Part shown: positions 1 to 9,162 of the stretch, piece by piece
Numbering within the stretch: the stretch's first letter is position 1
Layout of the letters: each line of letters starts with the position of its first letter
From: Ochrobactrum sp. RH2CCR150
GTDB lineage: Bacteria > Pseudomonadota > Alphaproteobacteria > Rhizobiales > Rhizobiaceae
Assembly (NCBI GenBank): GCA_014138095.1
Contig: JACGXE010000018.1
Span: 1 to 64,000 of the forward strand
Direction: 5' to 3'
Length of the DNA stretch: 64,000 nt
Made by a program: the position numbers and the translations under genes
Notes under the pieces: generated by a model
Told to the model about the DNA's origin: nothing
The model's database searches: none
The model's input: the letters and a program-made list of their open reading frames with translations, nothing else

Positions 1-69
1 GCAGTCCAGGCCATCATGATCTCCATCGAATGTAAGCAATCCGATTGAATCATAACCGACTGAAATCGC

Positions 70-129
70 TCAATCCTTTTTGGAACAGGCTCTTATATAT
101 CGGCTAAGAGACAATATTTTTGTGAACAT
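70..129 (-). CDS. Possible 19-residue peptide ORF or gene remnant
   Basis: A minus-strand ATG at 127-129 opens a 19-codon frame (MFTKILSLSRYIRACSKKD) that ends in TGA. It is preceded by a near-perfect Shine-Dalgarno sequence, AGGAGGT, seven bases upstream, which is stronger than that of most genes in the window. I recognise no family. It could be a small peptide, the surviving start of a decayed gene, or chance. There is no direct evidence that it is translated. Confidence 0.25.
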   Translation of the reverse strand: MFTKILSLSRYIRACSKKD

Positions 130-601
130 AACGACCTCCTGCGTTTCGAAGGCAAGATAGAAGAGCCAGAAATTACCTTGCAGACGCGTTCCATTCTGCA
201 ACGATATTACAAAAAGTAAAATAACGAGATCTCGCTTTTTGAAAACCCAGCAATGTGTCGAAGCGTAGGTAACGTAATTTCATGCACAGACTGTTTCACC
301 GGCCACACTCTTTACATGAGTGGCAATTGATAGCTTCCAATTAGACAAAATTGGCTGGTTGGGTGAAAAATTGTATGTTAAGCAGTTTAGTGAATATTAA
401 TGCGAGGTTGTGTGGAAAGAGGCCGCTAATCGCGCGCCGAATACTGGTCTGTCGGAGCTGAACAGCATGCTTTTCGAGCGTTTAGCTTGCAAGCCATATT
501 ACTTGAAGTCCTGTCGCCTTGCATCAGGCTTTGGTCTGTTTCTACGTTACTTTTATGTAATCGCTTTTTGAGTACGTCCTACAGGGGAAGTTGACCTTGA
601 A
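130..601. other. Non-coding stretch upstream of the RND operon
   Basis: About 470 bases with no convincing gene. The half-sites TTAC (547-550) and GTAA (557-560) form a weak dyad about 40 bases before the adaptor gene, which might be an operator, but nothing supports this further. No TetR-type regulator, the usual neighbour of such pumps, is present in the window. Confidence 0.4.
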
Positions 602-1765
602 GTGCGGAGGAAGGGGACATCTCAGCAAATGATGACACGATCGGATATTTTTGCGGTCCAAGTGGAAAAGTGCCAGCGTTCAAGCGCCAGTATAAACCGG
701 GCACTGGTACTTGCTCTCGTGATTACGTCGCTAAGCGCATGTTCTCAAGAAACGGAAGCCCGACCGCCCCAAATACGCCCTGTTCAAGTCGTAACTGTTC
801 AGAAGGGCGCACCTGGACAAACCTCTACTTTTACGGGCGAAATTCAAGCTCAAGAAGAAGTATCCCTCGCATTCCGTGTATCAGGACGGATGATCGAGCG
901 AAGCGTCAATGTTGGTGATACAGTCGCAGCAGGGCAAATTGTTGCGCGGTTAGATGCTCAGAGCGCGCAGAATTCTCTGCGATCCGCGAGAGCGGCTCTT
1001 TCAGCCGCGGAAAGTCAGCTGGTTACTGCGAGAAATGCCTTCTCGCGACAGGATCGGTTATTACAACAAGGGTTTACCACACGTGCGTTTCATGATGAAG
1101 CCCGTAATGCTTTGGAAAACGCCCGTTCGGCAGTCGACCGCGCTGAAGCACAGGTGAAGATAGCTGAAGATAATGTAGGTTACTCTAACCTCATCGTTGA
1201 TGCTGGAGGAACGGTAACTGCGCGAGGTGCAGAACCTGGGGAAGTTGTGCAAGCTGGCCAGATGATTGTTCGACTGGCACGCGAGCGAGGCAGAGACGGC
1301 GTATTCGATGTACCCCCACAAATTTTGCGAGCGGCTGATCCTGATTCAGTAATTACCGTTAGCCTCGCCAATGATCCAAACGTATTCACTTCTGGTCGTG
1401 TGAGGGAAGTATCCCCGCAGGCTGACCCTGTGACGCGAACTTTTCGGGTTCGAGTGGGGTTGGATAATGCCCCCGATGCTATGCGCCTCGGCTCCACAGT
1501 TAACGGGATCGTTAAGATCGAGAACGACGCTGAAATTGAAATCCCCGCGAGCGCCTTAACTGCGGTAAATAGTTCTCCTGCGGTTTGGGTGGTTGATCCC
1601 CAAGCCGAAACTGTCGCGCTGCGAAATATTGAAGTTGCTCGGTTTGGTAATACCAATGTCGGCGTGCAGTCGGGTCTAAGCGTTGGCGATATCGTGGTTA
1701 CCGCAGGAATTCAAGCTTTACATCCTGGTCAGAAGGTCCGTCTGCTAGGTTCGTCGGGGTCGTGA
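602..1765 (+). CDS. RND efflux periplasmic adaptor (membrane fusion protein)
   Basis: An AcrA/HlyD-family adaptor that would link an inner-membrane RND pump to an outer-membrane channel. After a long N-terminus there is a hydrophobic segment (about residues 33-46) ending in a lipobox LSAC with Cys47, so it is probably a periplasmic lipoprotein. Then come the biotinyl-lipoyl-like half (VSLAFRVSGRM region), a coiled-coil hairpin rich in Ala, Arg and Glu (about 105-190), the second lipoyl half and a beta-barrel/MPD C-terminus. The GTG start at 602 gives 387 residues; ATG at 629 is an equally possible start, since both have purine-rich sequence 11-12 bases upstream. The stop TGA overlaps the pump ATG by one base, so the two are translationally coupled. 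Substrate unknown. Confidence 0.85.
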   Translation: MRRKGTSQQMMTRSDIFAVQVEKCQRSSASINRALVLALVITSLSACSQETEARPPQIRPVQVVTVQKGAPGQTSTFTGEIQAQEEVSLAFRVSGRMIERSVNVGDTVAAGQIVARLDAQSAQNSLRSARAALSAAESQLVTARNAFSRQDRLLQQGFTTRAFHDEARNALENARSAVDRAEAQVKIAEDNVGYSNLIVDAGGTVTARGAEPGEVVQAGQMIVRLARERGRDGVFDVPPQILRAADPDSVITVSLANDPNVFTSGRVREVSPQADPVTRTFRVRVGLDNAPDAMRLGSTVNGIVKIENDAEIEIPASALTAVNSSPAVWVVDPQAETVALRNIEVARFGNTNVGVQSGLSVGDIVVTAGIQALHPGQKVRLLGSSGS

Positions 1766-4700
1766 TGCGATTCAATCTTTCTGAATGGGCCGTTCGCGAA
1801 CGGCAGTTAGTCATTTTCTTGATGATCGTGGTGCTGGGAGCCGGGATTTTTGCTTATACGCGTCTCGGTCGCGCAGAAGATCCATCTTTTGTGATAAAAA
1901 CAATGGTTGTACAGGCCGGTTGGCCCGGAGCGAACGTCACCGATACGCTTCAACAAGTGACCGAGCGACTGGAACGGACAATTCAGGAAACGCCGCATCT
2001 CGATAATATTCGCAGTTTTACTCGCGCAGGCGTTACAACCATTTTTGTGAATCTGGAAGGCAGCGCAAGCGCTAGGGAGGTAGAAGACACCTGGTATAAC
2101 GTTCGCAAACGCGTTGGCGACATGCGCCACACACTCCCGCAAGGTGTTGTTGGCCCTGGCTTTAATGACGAGTTCGGCGACACATTTGGCCTCATTTATG
2201 GCTTTACCGCTGACGGGTTTACTCACCGGCAATTGCGGGACTACGTCGAAGAAGCACGCTCCCGTCTACTCAAGGTTACCGACGTCGCCAAGATTGAACT
2301 GCTTGGTGAACAGGATGAGCAGATCTTTGTCGAGTTCTCAATGCAGGAGCTTGCCAGCCTGGGAATTGATCGGTCTGCTCTAATCGCGGCACTGCGCGCT
2401 CAAAATGTCGTGCAGCCGTCCGGGACAATACTCACCGGCTATGAAAATCTCTCTGTCGACGTATCCGGAGCATTTAAGACCGAGCAGGACATTGCAAACA
2501 TTAATTTCGCCGTAAACGGCAGAATGGTCCGACTTGCTGATATCGCAACAGTGCGCCGCGGCTATTCGGACCCTCCAGCACCGTTGTTCAGAGTTAATGG
2601 TCAACCGGGAATCGGATTAGCTATTTCGATGCGCGAAGGAGGCGATATACTTCGTCTTGGCCGCAACATAGACGAAGCTATGTACGAGATCAGAGGTGAT
2701 CTGCCGCTCGGCATTGAACCCCATCTCGTCGCGGACCAGGCTGTTACCGTACGCGGTGCGATCTCGGAATTCATGGAATCTCTTTGGCAGGCTATCGCAA
2801 TTATTCTCGTCGTGAGTTTTGTTGCATTGGGTATACGCGCTGGCCTGATGGTTGCATTCACCATCCCACTCACCCTCGCTGCCGTATTCTCAATTATGTG
2901 GTTGGTTGGCATTGATATGCAACGCATCTCACTGGGCGCTCTGATCATTGCGCTGGCGCTGATGGTTGACGATGCAATGACCACAACGGATGCCACACTG
3001 GGAAGGCTTGCCCTAGGGGAACCAAAGGAAGTAGCGGCAGTATACGCTTTCAAAACCTATGCTTTTGCTATGCTCGCCGGCACATTTGTCACCATCGCAG
3101 GTTTCGTGCCGGTCGGTTTTGCCGCAAGTTCAGCTGGCGAGTATACTTTTTCGCTGTTCGCCGTCGTAAGCATAGCGCTTCTCGTTTCGTGGTTCGTCGC
3201 TGTTATTTTTGCCCCTCTGCTTGGAATCTATGTATTGAAACCAGCAAAGAAAACGACGGACAGTCCAGGCCGCGTTATGCGCATTTATCGCAGCTTCCTC
3301 TCTGCTGCGTTAAAAGCTCGATGGCTGACTATTGCGGTTACTCTCGTTTTGTTTGCTATCTCGATTTTTCTCCTGCCCATGATTCCACGGCAATTCTTTC
3401 CTGCGTCAGATCGCCCGGAACTTCTGGTTGACCTTGAGCTCCCCCAAAACTCCTCCATCTATGCCACCGAGCGTGTAATGCAGCGATTAGACGACGCACT
3501 GCGCCCAGACATCGATGTTGAAAGATGGAGCGGTTATGTTGGCCGCGGGGCAATTCGTTTCTATCTTCCACTTGACGCAAAACTGCCAAATGATTTTTTT
3601 GGACAAGCCGTCGTGGTTGCTAAGGATGTCGACGCCCGTTTACGCATACAGCAAAAACTTGCTTCGCTGTTTGAAAAGGAATTTCCAAATGTGGTGACGC
3701 GGGTTTCTCCACTCGAATTGGGCCCACCTGTCGGGTGGCCCATACAATATCGTGTACTTGGCCCAGATCTGGGACAGGTCCGTGATATCGCATATAAGCT
3801 CGCTGCGGTCATCGCGAAAAGTCCCCTGACAAAAACGGTGAATTATGAATGGATTGAACCTTCGCGCGAAGTTCGAGTCCGTGTTGATCAGGATAAGGCA
3901 CGCTTGTTAGGGCTTTCCAGCGAAGCAATCGGACGTGTACTGAACACTATTTTAACTGGAGTGCCCGTTACACAGGTTCGTGACGACATATATTTAGTGA
4001 ACGTGACACTGCGCGCTACAGACGAACAGCGTGTCTCGCTCGACACTCTGCGCACGGTCCCAATTCCCATCAACGGGGGGAGAACAGTACCTCTCAGCCA
4101 GTTTGCCACCTTCGATTTCGATCAAACATATCCCATGGTATGGCGACGAGACAGAACGCCCAATTTGACGGTACAATCAGATATCGTCAGCGGAACATTG
4201 CCTGAAACGGTCGTGCAACAACTCGCTCCAAGCGTCAAAGAACTTTCCGATACATTACCGACGGACTACCGGATCGAAACGGGCGGAACAGTTGAAGAAA
4301 GTGCGGCATCTCTGGCATCCGTTATGGCAGTCGTACCGGTGATGCTACTGATCATGCTTGCCGTACTTATGTTCCAGCTGCGGCGGTTCTCGTTGACATT
4401 AATAGTAGTCAGCGTCGCGCCCTTAGGTCTAATCGGAGTCGTGCTCGCTCTGCTAATATCAAACCGGCCATTGGGTTTCGTGGCTATACTCGGGGTGCTC
4501 GCCCTTGTCGGTATGATCATTAAGAACGCAGTCATTCTAATTGGTCAAATTGAAGCTGAACGAGAAGCGGGCAAGGGTATAAATGAGGCCGTGCTAGACG
4601 CATCTTCTGCTCGCTTTACACCGATAATGCTGACGGCCATTTCTACGGTATTGGGAATGATTCCGATCGCCCCCACTGTTTTCTGGGGACCGATGGCATT

Positions 4701-4821
4701 CGCGATAATGGGCGGCTTGCTCGTAGCTACTCTTCTAACTCTTATCTTTCTGCCAGCTCTGTATATAACGATCACTTCGGAACGCCGTTCGTTAAATTCA
4801 GAAACAGCGGAGAAGATTTAG
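1765..4821 (+). CDS. RND multidrug efflux pump, AcrB/TriC-like
   Basis: Inner-membrane proton-drug antiporter of 1018 residues, the usual RND length. It has one N-terminal helix, a large periplasmic porter domain, a helix block around residues 335-500, a second periplasmic loop and a final helix block from about 850. Proton-relay residues are visible: Asp402-Asp403 in LMVDDAM and Lys920 in MIIKNAV. The start is the ATG at 1765 overlapping the adaptor stop; an in-frame GTG lies one codon earlier. No outer-membrane factor gene follows, so the pump must borrow a TolC-like channel encoded elsewhere. The sequence resembles the TriC/VmeF-like branch more than AcrB itself; substrate range cannot be read from sequence. 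Confidence 0.88.
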   Translation: MRFNLSEWAVRERQLVIFLMIVVLGAGIFAYTRLGRAEDPSFVIKTMVVQAGWPGANVTDTLQQVTERLERTIQETPHLDNIRSFTRAGVTTIFVNLEGSASAREVEDTWYNVRKRVGDMRHTLPQGVVGPGFNDEFGDTFGLIYGFTADGFTHRQLRDYVEEARSRLLKVTDVAKIELLGEQDEQIFVEFSMQELASLGIDRSALIAALRAQNVVQPSGTILTGYENLSVDVSGAFKTEQDIANINFAVNGRMVRLADIATVRRGYSDPPAPLFRVNGQPGIGLAISMREGGDILRLGRNIDEAMYEIRGDLPLGIEPHLVADQAVTVRGAISEFMESLWQAIAIILVVSFVALGIRAGLMVAFTIPLTLAAVFSIMWLVGIDMQRISLGALIIALALMVDDAMTTTDATLGRLALGEPKEVAAVYAFKTYAFAMLAGTFVTIAGFVPVGFAASSAGEYTFSLFAVVSIALLVSWFVAVIFAPLLGIYVLKPAKKTTDSPGRVMRIYRSFLSAALKARWLTIAVTLVLFAISIFLLPMIPRQFFPASDRPELLVDLELPQNSSIYATERVMQRLDDALRPDIDVERWSGYVGRGAIRFYLPLDAKLPNDFFGQAVVVAKDVDARLRIQQKLASLFEKEFPNVVTRVSPLELGPPVGWPIQYRVLGPDLGQVRDIAYKLAAVIAKSPLTKTVNYEWIEPSREVRVRVDQDKARLLGLSSEAIGRVLNTILTGVPVTQVRDDIYLVNVTLRATDEQRVSLDTLRTVPIPINGGRTVPLSQFATFDFDQTYPMVWRRDRTPNLTVQSDIVSGTLPETVVQQLAPSVKELSDTLPTDYRIETGGTVEESAASLASVMAVVPVMLLIMLAVLMFQLRRFSLTLIVVSVAPLGLIGVVLALLISNRPLGFVAILGVLALVGMIIKNAVILIGQIEAEREAGKGINEAVLDASSARFTPIMLTAISTVLGMIPIAPTVFWGPMAFAIMGGLLVATLLTLIFLPALYITITSERRSLNSETAEKI

Positions 4822-4947
4822 TTCTCCACCTCTGGTGATGCGTGTATTATGCCCGAAGGTATGAATAGGCAACCATTTTACTTCAGAGGCGTTTGCGTTG
4901 CCTAAAGCAGCCAAGGTCCGTTACGCTCAACCGTCTTATGAGCACTT

Positions 4948-4990
4948 GCCCGCCCAAGAGAGCTAACACCTGATCGGAGCACGGGCGGGC
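4948..4990. terminator. Possible terminator hairpin after the RND operon
   Basis: GCCCGCCC at 4948-4955 pairs with GGGCGGGC at 4983-4990 (8 bp, 27-base loop). There is no T-run, so it could act as a weak or Rho-assisted terminator. It lies 127 bases past the pump stop codon. Confidence 0.3.
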
Positions 4991-5150
4991 GTGGGAGTAA
5001 GCGGCTCTACCCGGCTTTATAGGTGAAGACCCTCTTCTGCGCATTCGTTAATATCATAAGCTACATGCCGCCCCTCCTACTAAGTTGCGGCGGAGCGTCA
5101 GGAACCGGTTTGCAGACAACTGTTCCCACTCGCTGCTGGTCGTGCCATCT

Positions 5151-5165
5151 GATTGCCAGTCAAGA
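5151..5165 (+). repeat. Dispersed intergenic motif, copy A
   Basis: Exact GATTGCCAGTCAAGA. The inner part TGATTGCCAGTCA is an imperfect dyad (TGAnTGnCAnTCA). It lies between the convergent RND pump and amidase genes. See the finding on the five copies. Confidence 0.75.
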
Positions 5166-5331
5166 AAAGTACGCAGTACCACCATCCCTTGCTATGAAAT
5201 TTCTAGGTGATCTACATTCAGCGGAAACGTTCAGTCGGCATTCATGACCCTCAATTCCCCCCGAACATGGGCATTGCTCGCAGGGTGGATATCTAAAAGC
5301 ACAACTTTGCAACATCATCTTTATAAGGTGA

Positions 5332-6777
5332 CTAATCGCCCAATCGGTCTCCCGGCCAGTATTGAGCGCTCTTCCATAGCGCAGTCTTCTCCAACTGAGC
5401 CGATAGTTTCAATATCTGGTCCTCACGACCGAATGGACCAATCAACTGGACGCCGACTGGCAGGCCATCATGGCGCCATAACGGGAGACTAGCCGCAGGT
5501 TGACCTGATGCATTAACCACCGCCATGAACGGTGTAACCTCCCCAACCTTGTGGCGAAACGCTCGAAAATCTGGCTCTGCCATGGAAAGCGTGCCAAGCT
5601 TCACTGGAACGGTTGCAAGCGACGGTGTAATAACAAGGTCGTAACCATCGATCATGCCCGCCATCATACGGCCCGTCGCATGAAGGCGGTTGATCGCCGC
5701 CACATAATCAGGGGCCGACATTCGTGTGCCAATGCGGTAGCCATCCAAAATCGCCGGTTCGAACTCGTCAGATCGCGGATCGCGCCCATCGGCAAGGAGT
5801 TTTGTACGAGCCGAGAACGCGATGTTGGCCGACATGACAGCTACAATTGCATCAATAAACGACGCGTAATCAAAGTCTGGAGCAGAAATACGGACGACTT
5901 CATGACCGAGCGCTCCAAGCGTTTCAATAGTTTGCTCCAGGCCCATGAGGCAAGCCTGTTGCACTGGAATGCCCCACGGGTCACTCCAGACCGCAATACG
6001 CAGTGGGCGATCAAATGGCTGATTGAGTTCTGCTTCGTAATTTCCACCCGGCGGTGCTGCGTAAGGCGCACCAGTTTCCATACCGGCGATCAGATCAAGG
6101 GAGCGCGCCGTATCCCGCACCGAGCGGCTCAAGACGCCGTCGCAGGCTAGCCCACCCCACCCCTCGCCTCGAAACGGCCCCATCGGCACGCGCCCGCGCG
6201 ATGGCTTTAGCCCAAAGATACCGCAACAAGAAGCTGGTATACGTATCGAACCGCCGCCGTCGCTACCGTGTGCGACAGGCACAACACCTGCCGCAACAGC
6301 GACGGCCGCACCACCGGACGAACCGCCCGGTGAGCGGCTGAGATCGTAAGGATTGCGTGTTGGTCCACCATTGCGGCGGGCTTCGGTGGTCGGAGCCATA
6401 CAGAGTTCCGGCACCGTAGAGCGGGCAAATGTGATGAAACCTGCCGCGCGGAATCGCGCGGTCAAGGTCGCATCTACCAGCGAGCTCGCACCTTCGAACA
6501 GTGAGGAACCAATGCTGGTTGACAGGTCAGTCGAAGCCAACCCTGAATCCTTCAACAGGAATGGCAAACCACTGAACTTGCCTGGGACAATCTGATGGGC
6601 TGCCGCTCGCACCAATGCGCCTTCATAATCACGGTAGGTCAGCATATTCGTTAAACTGTCAAAGCGCTCACCAGCTTCAATGGCGATGCGCATTAGCTCC
6701 ACTGGGCTCACATCTTTCGACACCAGGAGTTCGGCTAGTTCGATGCCGTCCTTGGACCGATATTCTTCAAAATTCAT
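5332..6777 (-). CDS. Amidase-signature family amidohydrolase
   Basis: Hydrolyses a carboxamide to acid and ammonia; substrate unknown. The amidase-signature triad is visible: Lys76 in LPFLLKD, Ser153 in SPGGSSGG and nucleophile Ser177 in GSDGGGS. The length of 481 residues is normal for the family. I take the ATG at 6777, preceded by GGAATGGAG, over the in-frame GTG one codon earlier. It is the last gene of the minus-strand set that includes a deacetylase-fold hydrolase, two SDRs and an ABC transporter, 64 bases after the hydrolase. With that hydrolase it could complete a two-step imide to half-amide to acid route; this is inference. Family members also act on indoleacetamide, nicotinamide or aryl amides, so the substrate is open. 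Confidence 0.85.
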   Translation of the reverse strand: MNFEEYRSKDGIELAELLVSKDVSPVELMRIAIEAGERFDSLTNMLTYRDYEGALVRAAAHQIVPGKFSGLPFLLKDSGLASTDLSTSIGSSLFEGASSLVDATLTARFRAAGFITFARSTVPELCMAPTTEARRNGGPTRNPYDLSRSPGGSSGGAAVAVAAGVVPVAHGSDGGGSIRIPASCCGIFGLKPSRGRVPMGPFRGEGWGGLACDGVLSRSVRDTARSLDLIAGMETGAPYAAPPGGNYEAELNQPFDRPLRIAVWSDPWGIPVQQACLMGLEQTIETLGALGHEVVRISAPDFDYASFIDAIVAVMSANIAFSARTKLLADGRDPRSDEFEPAILDGYRIGTRMSAPDYVAAINRLHATGRMMAGMIDGYDLVITPSLATVPVKLGTLSMAEPDFRAFRHKVGEVTPFMAVVNASGQPAASLPLWRHDGLPVGVQLIGPFGREDQILKLSAQLEKTALWKSAQYWPGDRLGD

Positions 6778-6841
6778 CACAACTCCATTCCGCAGGACGC
6801 ATGGTCCTGCGGGGCGTCCAATTAAACGGATGCTAATATTT

Positions 6842-7669
6842 CTATTTTTCAGTCAGGGCCCAGGCTTCGGCAATTTCATTGCCACGTGCGAACCAAACTC
6901 CTGGGAAGGTCTGCATCCATTGGATGAATTCCCTAAGCAAGGCGATGCGCGATGGGCGACCTGTCACCTGCGGATGCATGGTCAGATTGAACATACCACC
7001 CCAGCGATAGATTTCACGGAACTCATCCTGCCATATCTGCAGTATGTGCTCGTTAGAGCAAATCGTGCGTGGCGTGCGAATGGAAAACAGGGCAAATGGC
7101 GCATCGTCCAGACTCCAATGAACAGGAAGTTCAATAGGGCCATCCGAACCATCCGCCAATTTATGGCGATAAGGATTGATCGTGTCCATGAATGAACTGT
7201 CATAGGTCAGACCATAACGTTTAACCAGATTCATCATGTTCGGCGAGGATTCCCATGCAGGCGACCGATAGCCCTTCGGCACGACGCCGACGGAAGACTT
7301 CAGGGCTTCAAGTCCCTTAACGAAAACCTCTTCTTCTCGCTCGGGTTGGTCGGGATCGACCCATTCGTGCAGATAACCGTGATGGCCAACTTCGTGTCCC
7401 CCGGCGATAATCATTTCCAAACGGTCGATGTATTTTTCTGCCGTCCAACCAGGAACGAAGAAAGTGGCCGGAACGCCTGCTTCTTTCAGCGTTTCGAGGA
7501 TCATCGGCACGCCAACCTTGGCACCGTAAACGCCTTGTGACAACGTTCCTGGACGCTTTGCGTTTTCCGGATCACGCGACAGCCAGAGTGTTTCCGCGTC
7601 AAAGTCAAATGACAGCATAACGGCGACACGGTGACCGTCCGGCCAATTGATTGAGCCAAAATGTTCCAT
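6842..7669 (-). CDS. Polysaccharide deacetylase-fold hydrolase (HpPgdA/PuuE-like)
   Basis: A 275-residue protein of the NodB/carbohydrate-esterase-4 superfamily, but of the intracellular PuuE/HpPgdA branch, whose members hydrolyse cyclic amides such as allantoin or cyclic imides as well as peptidoglycan. Metal-binding signs are FDFDAE (Asp22, Asp24) and HEVGHHGYLH with His97 and His101 as an HxxxH pair. No signal peptide is visible, which fits a cytoplasmic metabolic enzyme better than cell-wall editing. The gene sits between the amidase and the SDR pair, 12 bases after the upstream SDR. I infer a cyclic imide or ureide substrate; a sugar deacetylase role remains possible. Confidence 0.7.
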   Translation of the reverse strand: MEHFGSINWPDGHRVAVMLSFDFDAETLWLSRDPENAKRPGTLSQGVYGAKVGVPMILETLKEAGVPATFFVPGWTAEKYIDRLEMIIAGGHEVGHHGYLHEWVDPDQPEREEEVFVKGLEALKSSVGVVPKGYRSPAWESSPNMMNLVKRYGLTYDSSFMDTINPYRHKLADGSDGPIELPVHWSLDDAPFALFSIRTPRTICSNEHILQIWQDEFREIYRWGGMFNLTMHPQVTGRPSRIALLREFIQWMQTFPGVWFARGNEIAEAWALTEK

Positions 7670-7681
7670 AATGCTAACCTC

Positions 7682-8413
7682 TTAGAACGAGCCGCGTGAG
7701 GACAACCATCCTCCGTCCACAGCGATGATCTGACCATTCACGAACGAAGCACCATCTGAACCAAGAAACGTAATCACTTCAGCTACTTCGCTCGGATCAC
7801 CAACGCGTTTCAATGGTGTACCCGCAATCATTGCATTGCGGTATTCCGCATCATTTTCGATCTTGTCGCGCGTCATCGCGGTTACGATGCAACCCGGTGC
7901 AACCGCATTGACACGGATGCCATCTGATCCAAGCTCGGCGCTCAACTGACGAGTAAGTTGTGAAATTCCGGCCTTGCTGACAGCATAGGCTGTGGTGCCA
8001 ATCCGGCCTACTTCGCCATAGACCGACGCGAGATTGACGATTGCCCCACCTGGACGGCGAAGCAAGGGTAACAGTTCCCTGGTCAGTCGCAACACTGAAC
8101 GCAAATTGACACCGACAATACGATCGAGCAGTTCGTCATCTGAATCGATAAGCTTTTGGGAGCCGCCTATGCCGGCGCAATTAACCAGCAGATCCAGAGA
8201 ACCCGAAGCACTGACTGCTTTGGCGATAAGTGAAGGCGTATCATTCGAGGCCAGATCGCCAGCGATAACGGTTGCTCGACTGCCATCAAGTTGATCGACG
8301 TTCAGATCCACCGCAATAACTGAATACCTTCTTTGCAGAAGCAGATCGAGCGTTGCTTTACCGATCCCGCTGTTGGCACCGGTAACGACTGCAGTTTTAC
8401 ATAGCGTCGTCAT
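7682..8413 (-). CDS. Short-chain dehydrogenase/reductase
   Basis: Classical SDR of 243 residues with the nucleotide site TGANSGIG at the N-terminus, the NCAGIGG motif and the YAVSK catalytic pair. It ends with the usual VNGQIIAVDGG segment. NAD(P)-dependent oxidation or reduction of an alcohol or ketone is expected; substrate unknown. Its ATG overlaps the stop of the preceding SDR by four bases (ATGA), so the two SDRs are coupled and may act in sequence or as a heteromeric pair. Confidence 0.8.
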   Translation of the reverse strand: MTTLCKTAVVTGANSGIGKATLDLLLQRRYSVIAVDLNVDQLDGSRATVIAGDLASNDTPSLIAKAVSASGSLDLLVNCAGIGGSQKLIDSDDELLDRIVGVNLRSVLRLTRELLPLLRRPGGAIVNLASVYGEVGRIGTTAYAVSKAGISQLTRQLSAELGSDGIRVNAVAPGCIVTAMTRDKIENDAEYRNAMIAGTPLKRVGDPSEVAEVITFLGSDGASFVNGQIIAVDGGWLSSRGSF

Positions 8414-9162
8414 GCCAGCCGCCCTCCGTCGACCGGCAGGGAAATGCCTGTTGTGTACGACGCGGCGTCGCTGGCAAGATAAAGCACAGCTTCACTCACT
8501 TCATGCAATTCGCCAAAGCGCTTCAGGGGATGGAGCTCTTTATACATTTCCCGACGCTGTTCAGCTTCGGCTCCAGCGGACGCAAAATTACGTTCGAGCA
8601 TCGGTGAAGTGATAGATCCAGGGCAAACCGAATTGACACGAATACCCTCATCGGCCAGTGCCAGAGCGAGGCTGCGGCTTAGAAGTGCAACCGCCCCTTT
8701 CGATGCAGAGTAAACACCCAAAGCACGGGACCCTGTCAGGCCAGCAGTCGAGCCATAGGTCACAACATTGCCTTTACGTTTACGCAGTGCTGTTATGCTG
8801 AGTTGAACGGCAAGTAGCGTACCGCGCACATTCAGCGTCAACATCTGGTCGACTTCTTCCGGTGATATTTCCAGAATATTTGTGCCGCTGCCAAGCGTTC
8901 CGGCAGCGGTCACGAGTACATCGAGACCATCAGTGAGATCGAGGCTCCCCCAGACGCGGCGCATATCGTCGGACGACACAATATTGCAATCAACGATTTC
9001 TGCCTTTCCACCTATTTCGGTTTGTAACATCTGAAGTTTTTCTACGTCACGGTCGATAAGGATCAGATGAGCCGCACCTTCACGTGCAAAAGCACGAGAT
9101 AGATCGGAGCCGAGCGCGCCTGCGGCACCCGTTATCAAAACGATTTTACCAGCAAAGCGCAT
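8410..9162 (-). CDS. Short-chain dehydrogenase/reductase
   Basis: Second classical SDR of the operon, 250 residues, with TGAAGALG in place of the more usual TGxxxGIG, and YSASK as the catalytic Tyr-Lys pair. C-terminal YTTGISLPVDGG is typical of FabG-like SDRs. Its start overlaps the livF stop by one base and its stop overlaps the next SDR by four, so it is embedded in the operon. Function beyond NAD(P)-dependent oxidoreduction is not visible. Confidence 0.8.
   Translation of the reverse strand: MRFAGKIVLITGAAGALGSDLSRAFAREGAAHLILIDRDVEKLQMLQTEIGGKAEIVDCNIVSSDDMRRVWGSLDLTDGLDVLVTAAGTLGSGTNILEISPEEVDQMLTLNVRGTLLAVQLSITALRKRKGNVVTYGSTAGLTGSRALGVYSASKGAVALLSRSLALALADEGIRVNSVCPGSITSPMLERNFASAGAEAEQRREMYKELHPLKRFGELHEVSEAVLYLASDAASYTTGISLPVDGGRLA

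Larger units (their letters stand above)
4822..5331. other. Convergent intergenic region with a hairpin and repeat copy A
   Basis: About 510 bases between the RND pump (plus) and the amidase (minus). It holds a GC-rich inverted repeat at 4948-4990 and one copy of the dispersed 15-bp motif at 5151-5165. The short open frames here have no ribosome site or recognisable product, so I call no gene. Confidence 0.6.

Noticed and set aside
547-560. TTAC-N6-GTAA dyad before the RND operon as an operator
   Set aside because: Only four-base half-sites and no regulator gene nearby; chance is a sufficient explanation.
5023-5492. Two short plus-strand frames after the RND pump
   Set aside because: They have no ribosome site or family likeness; the second runs into the amidase gene on the other strand.
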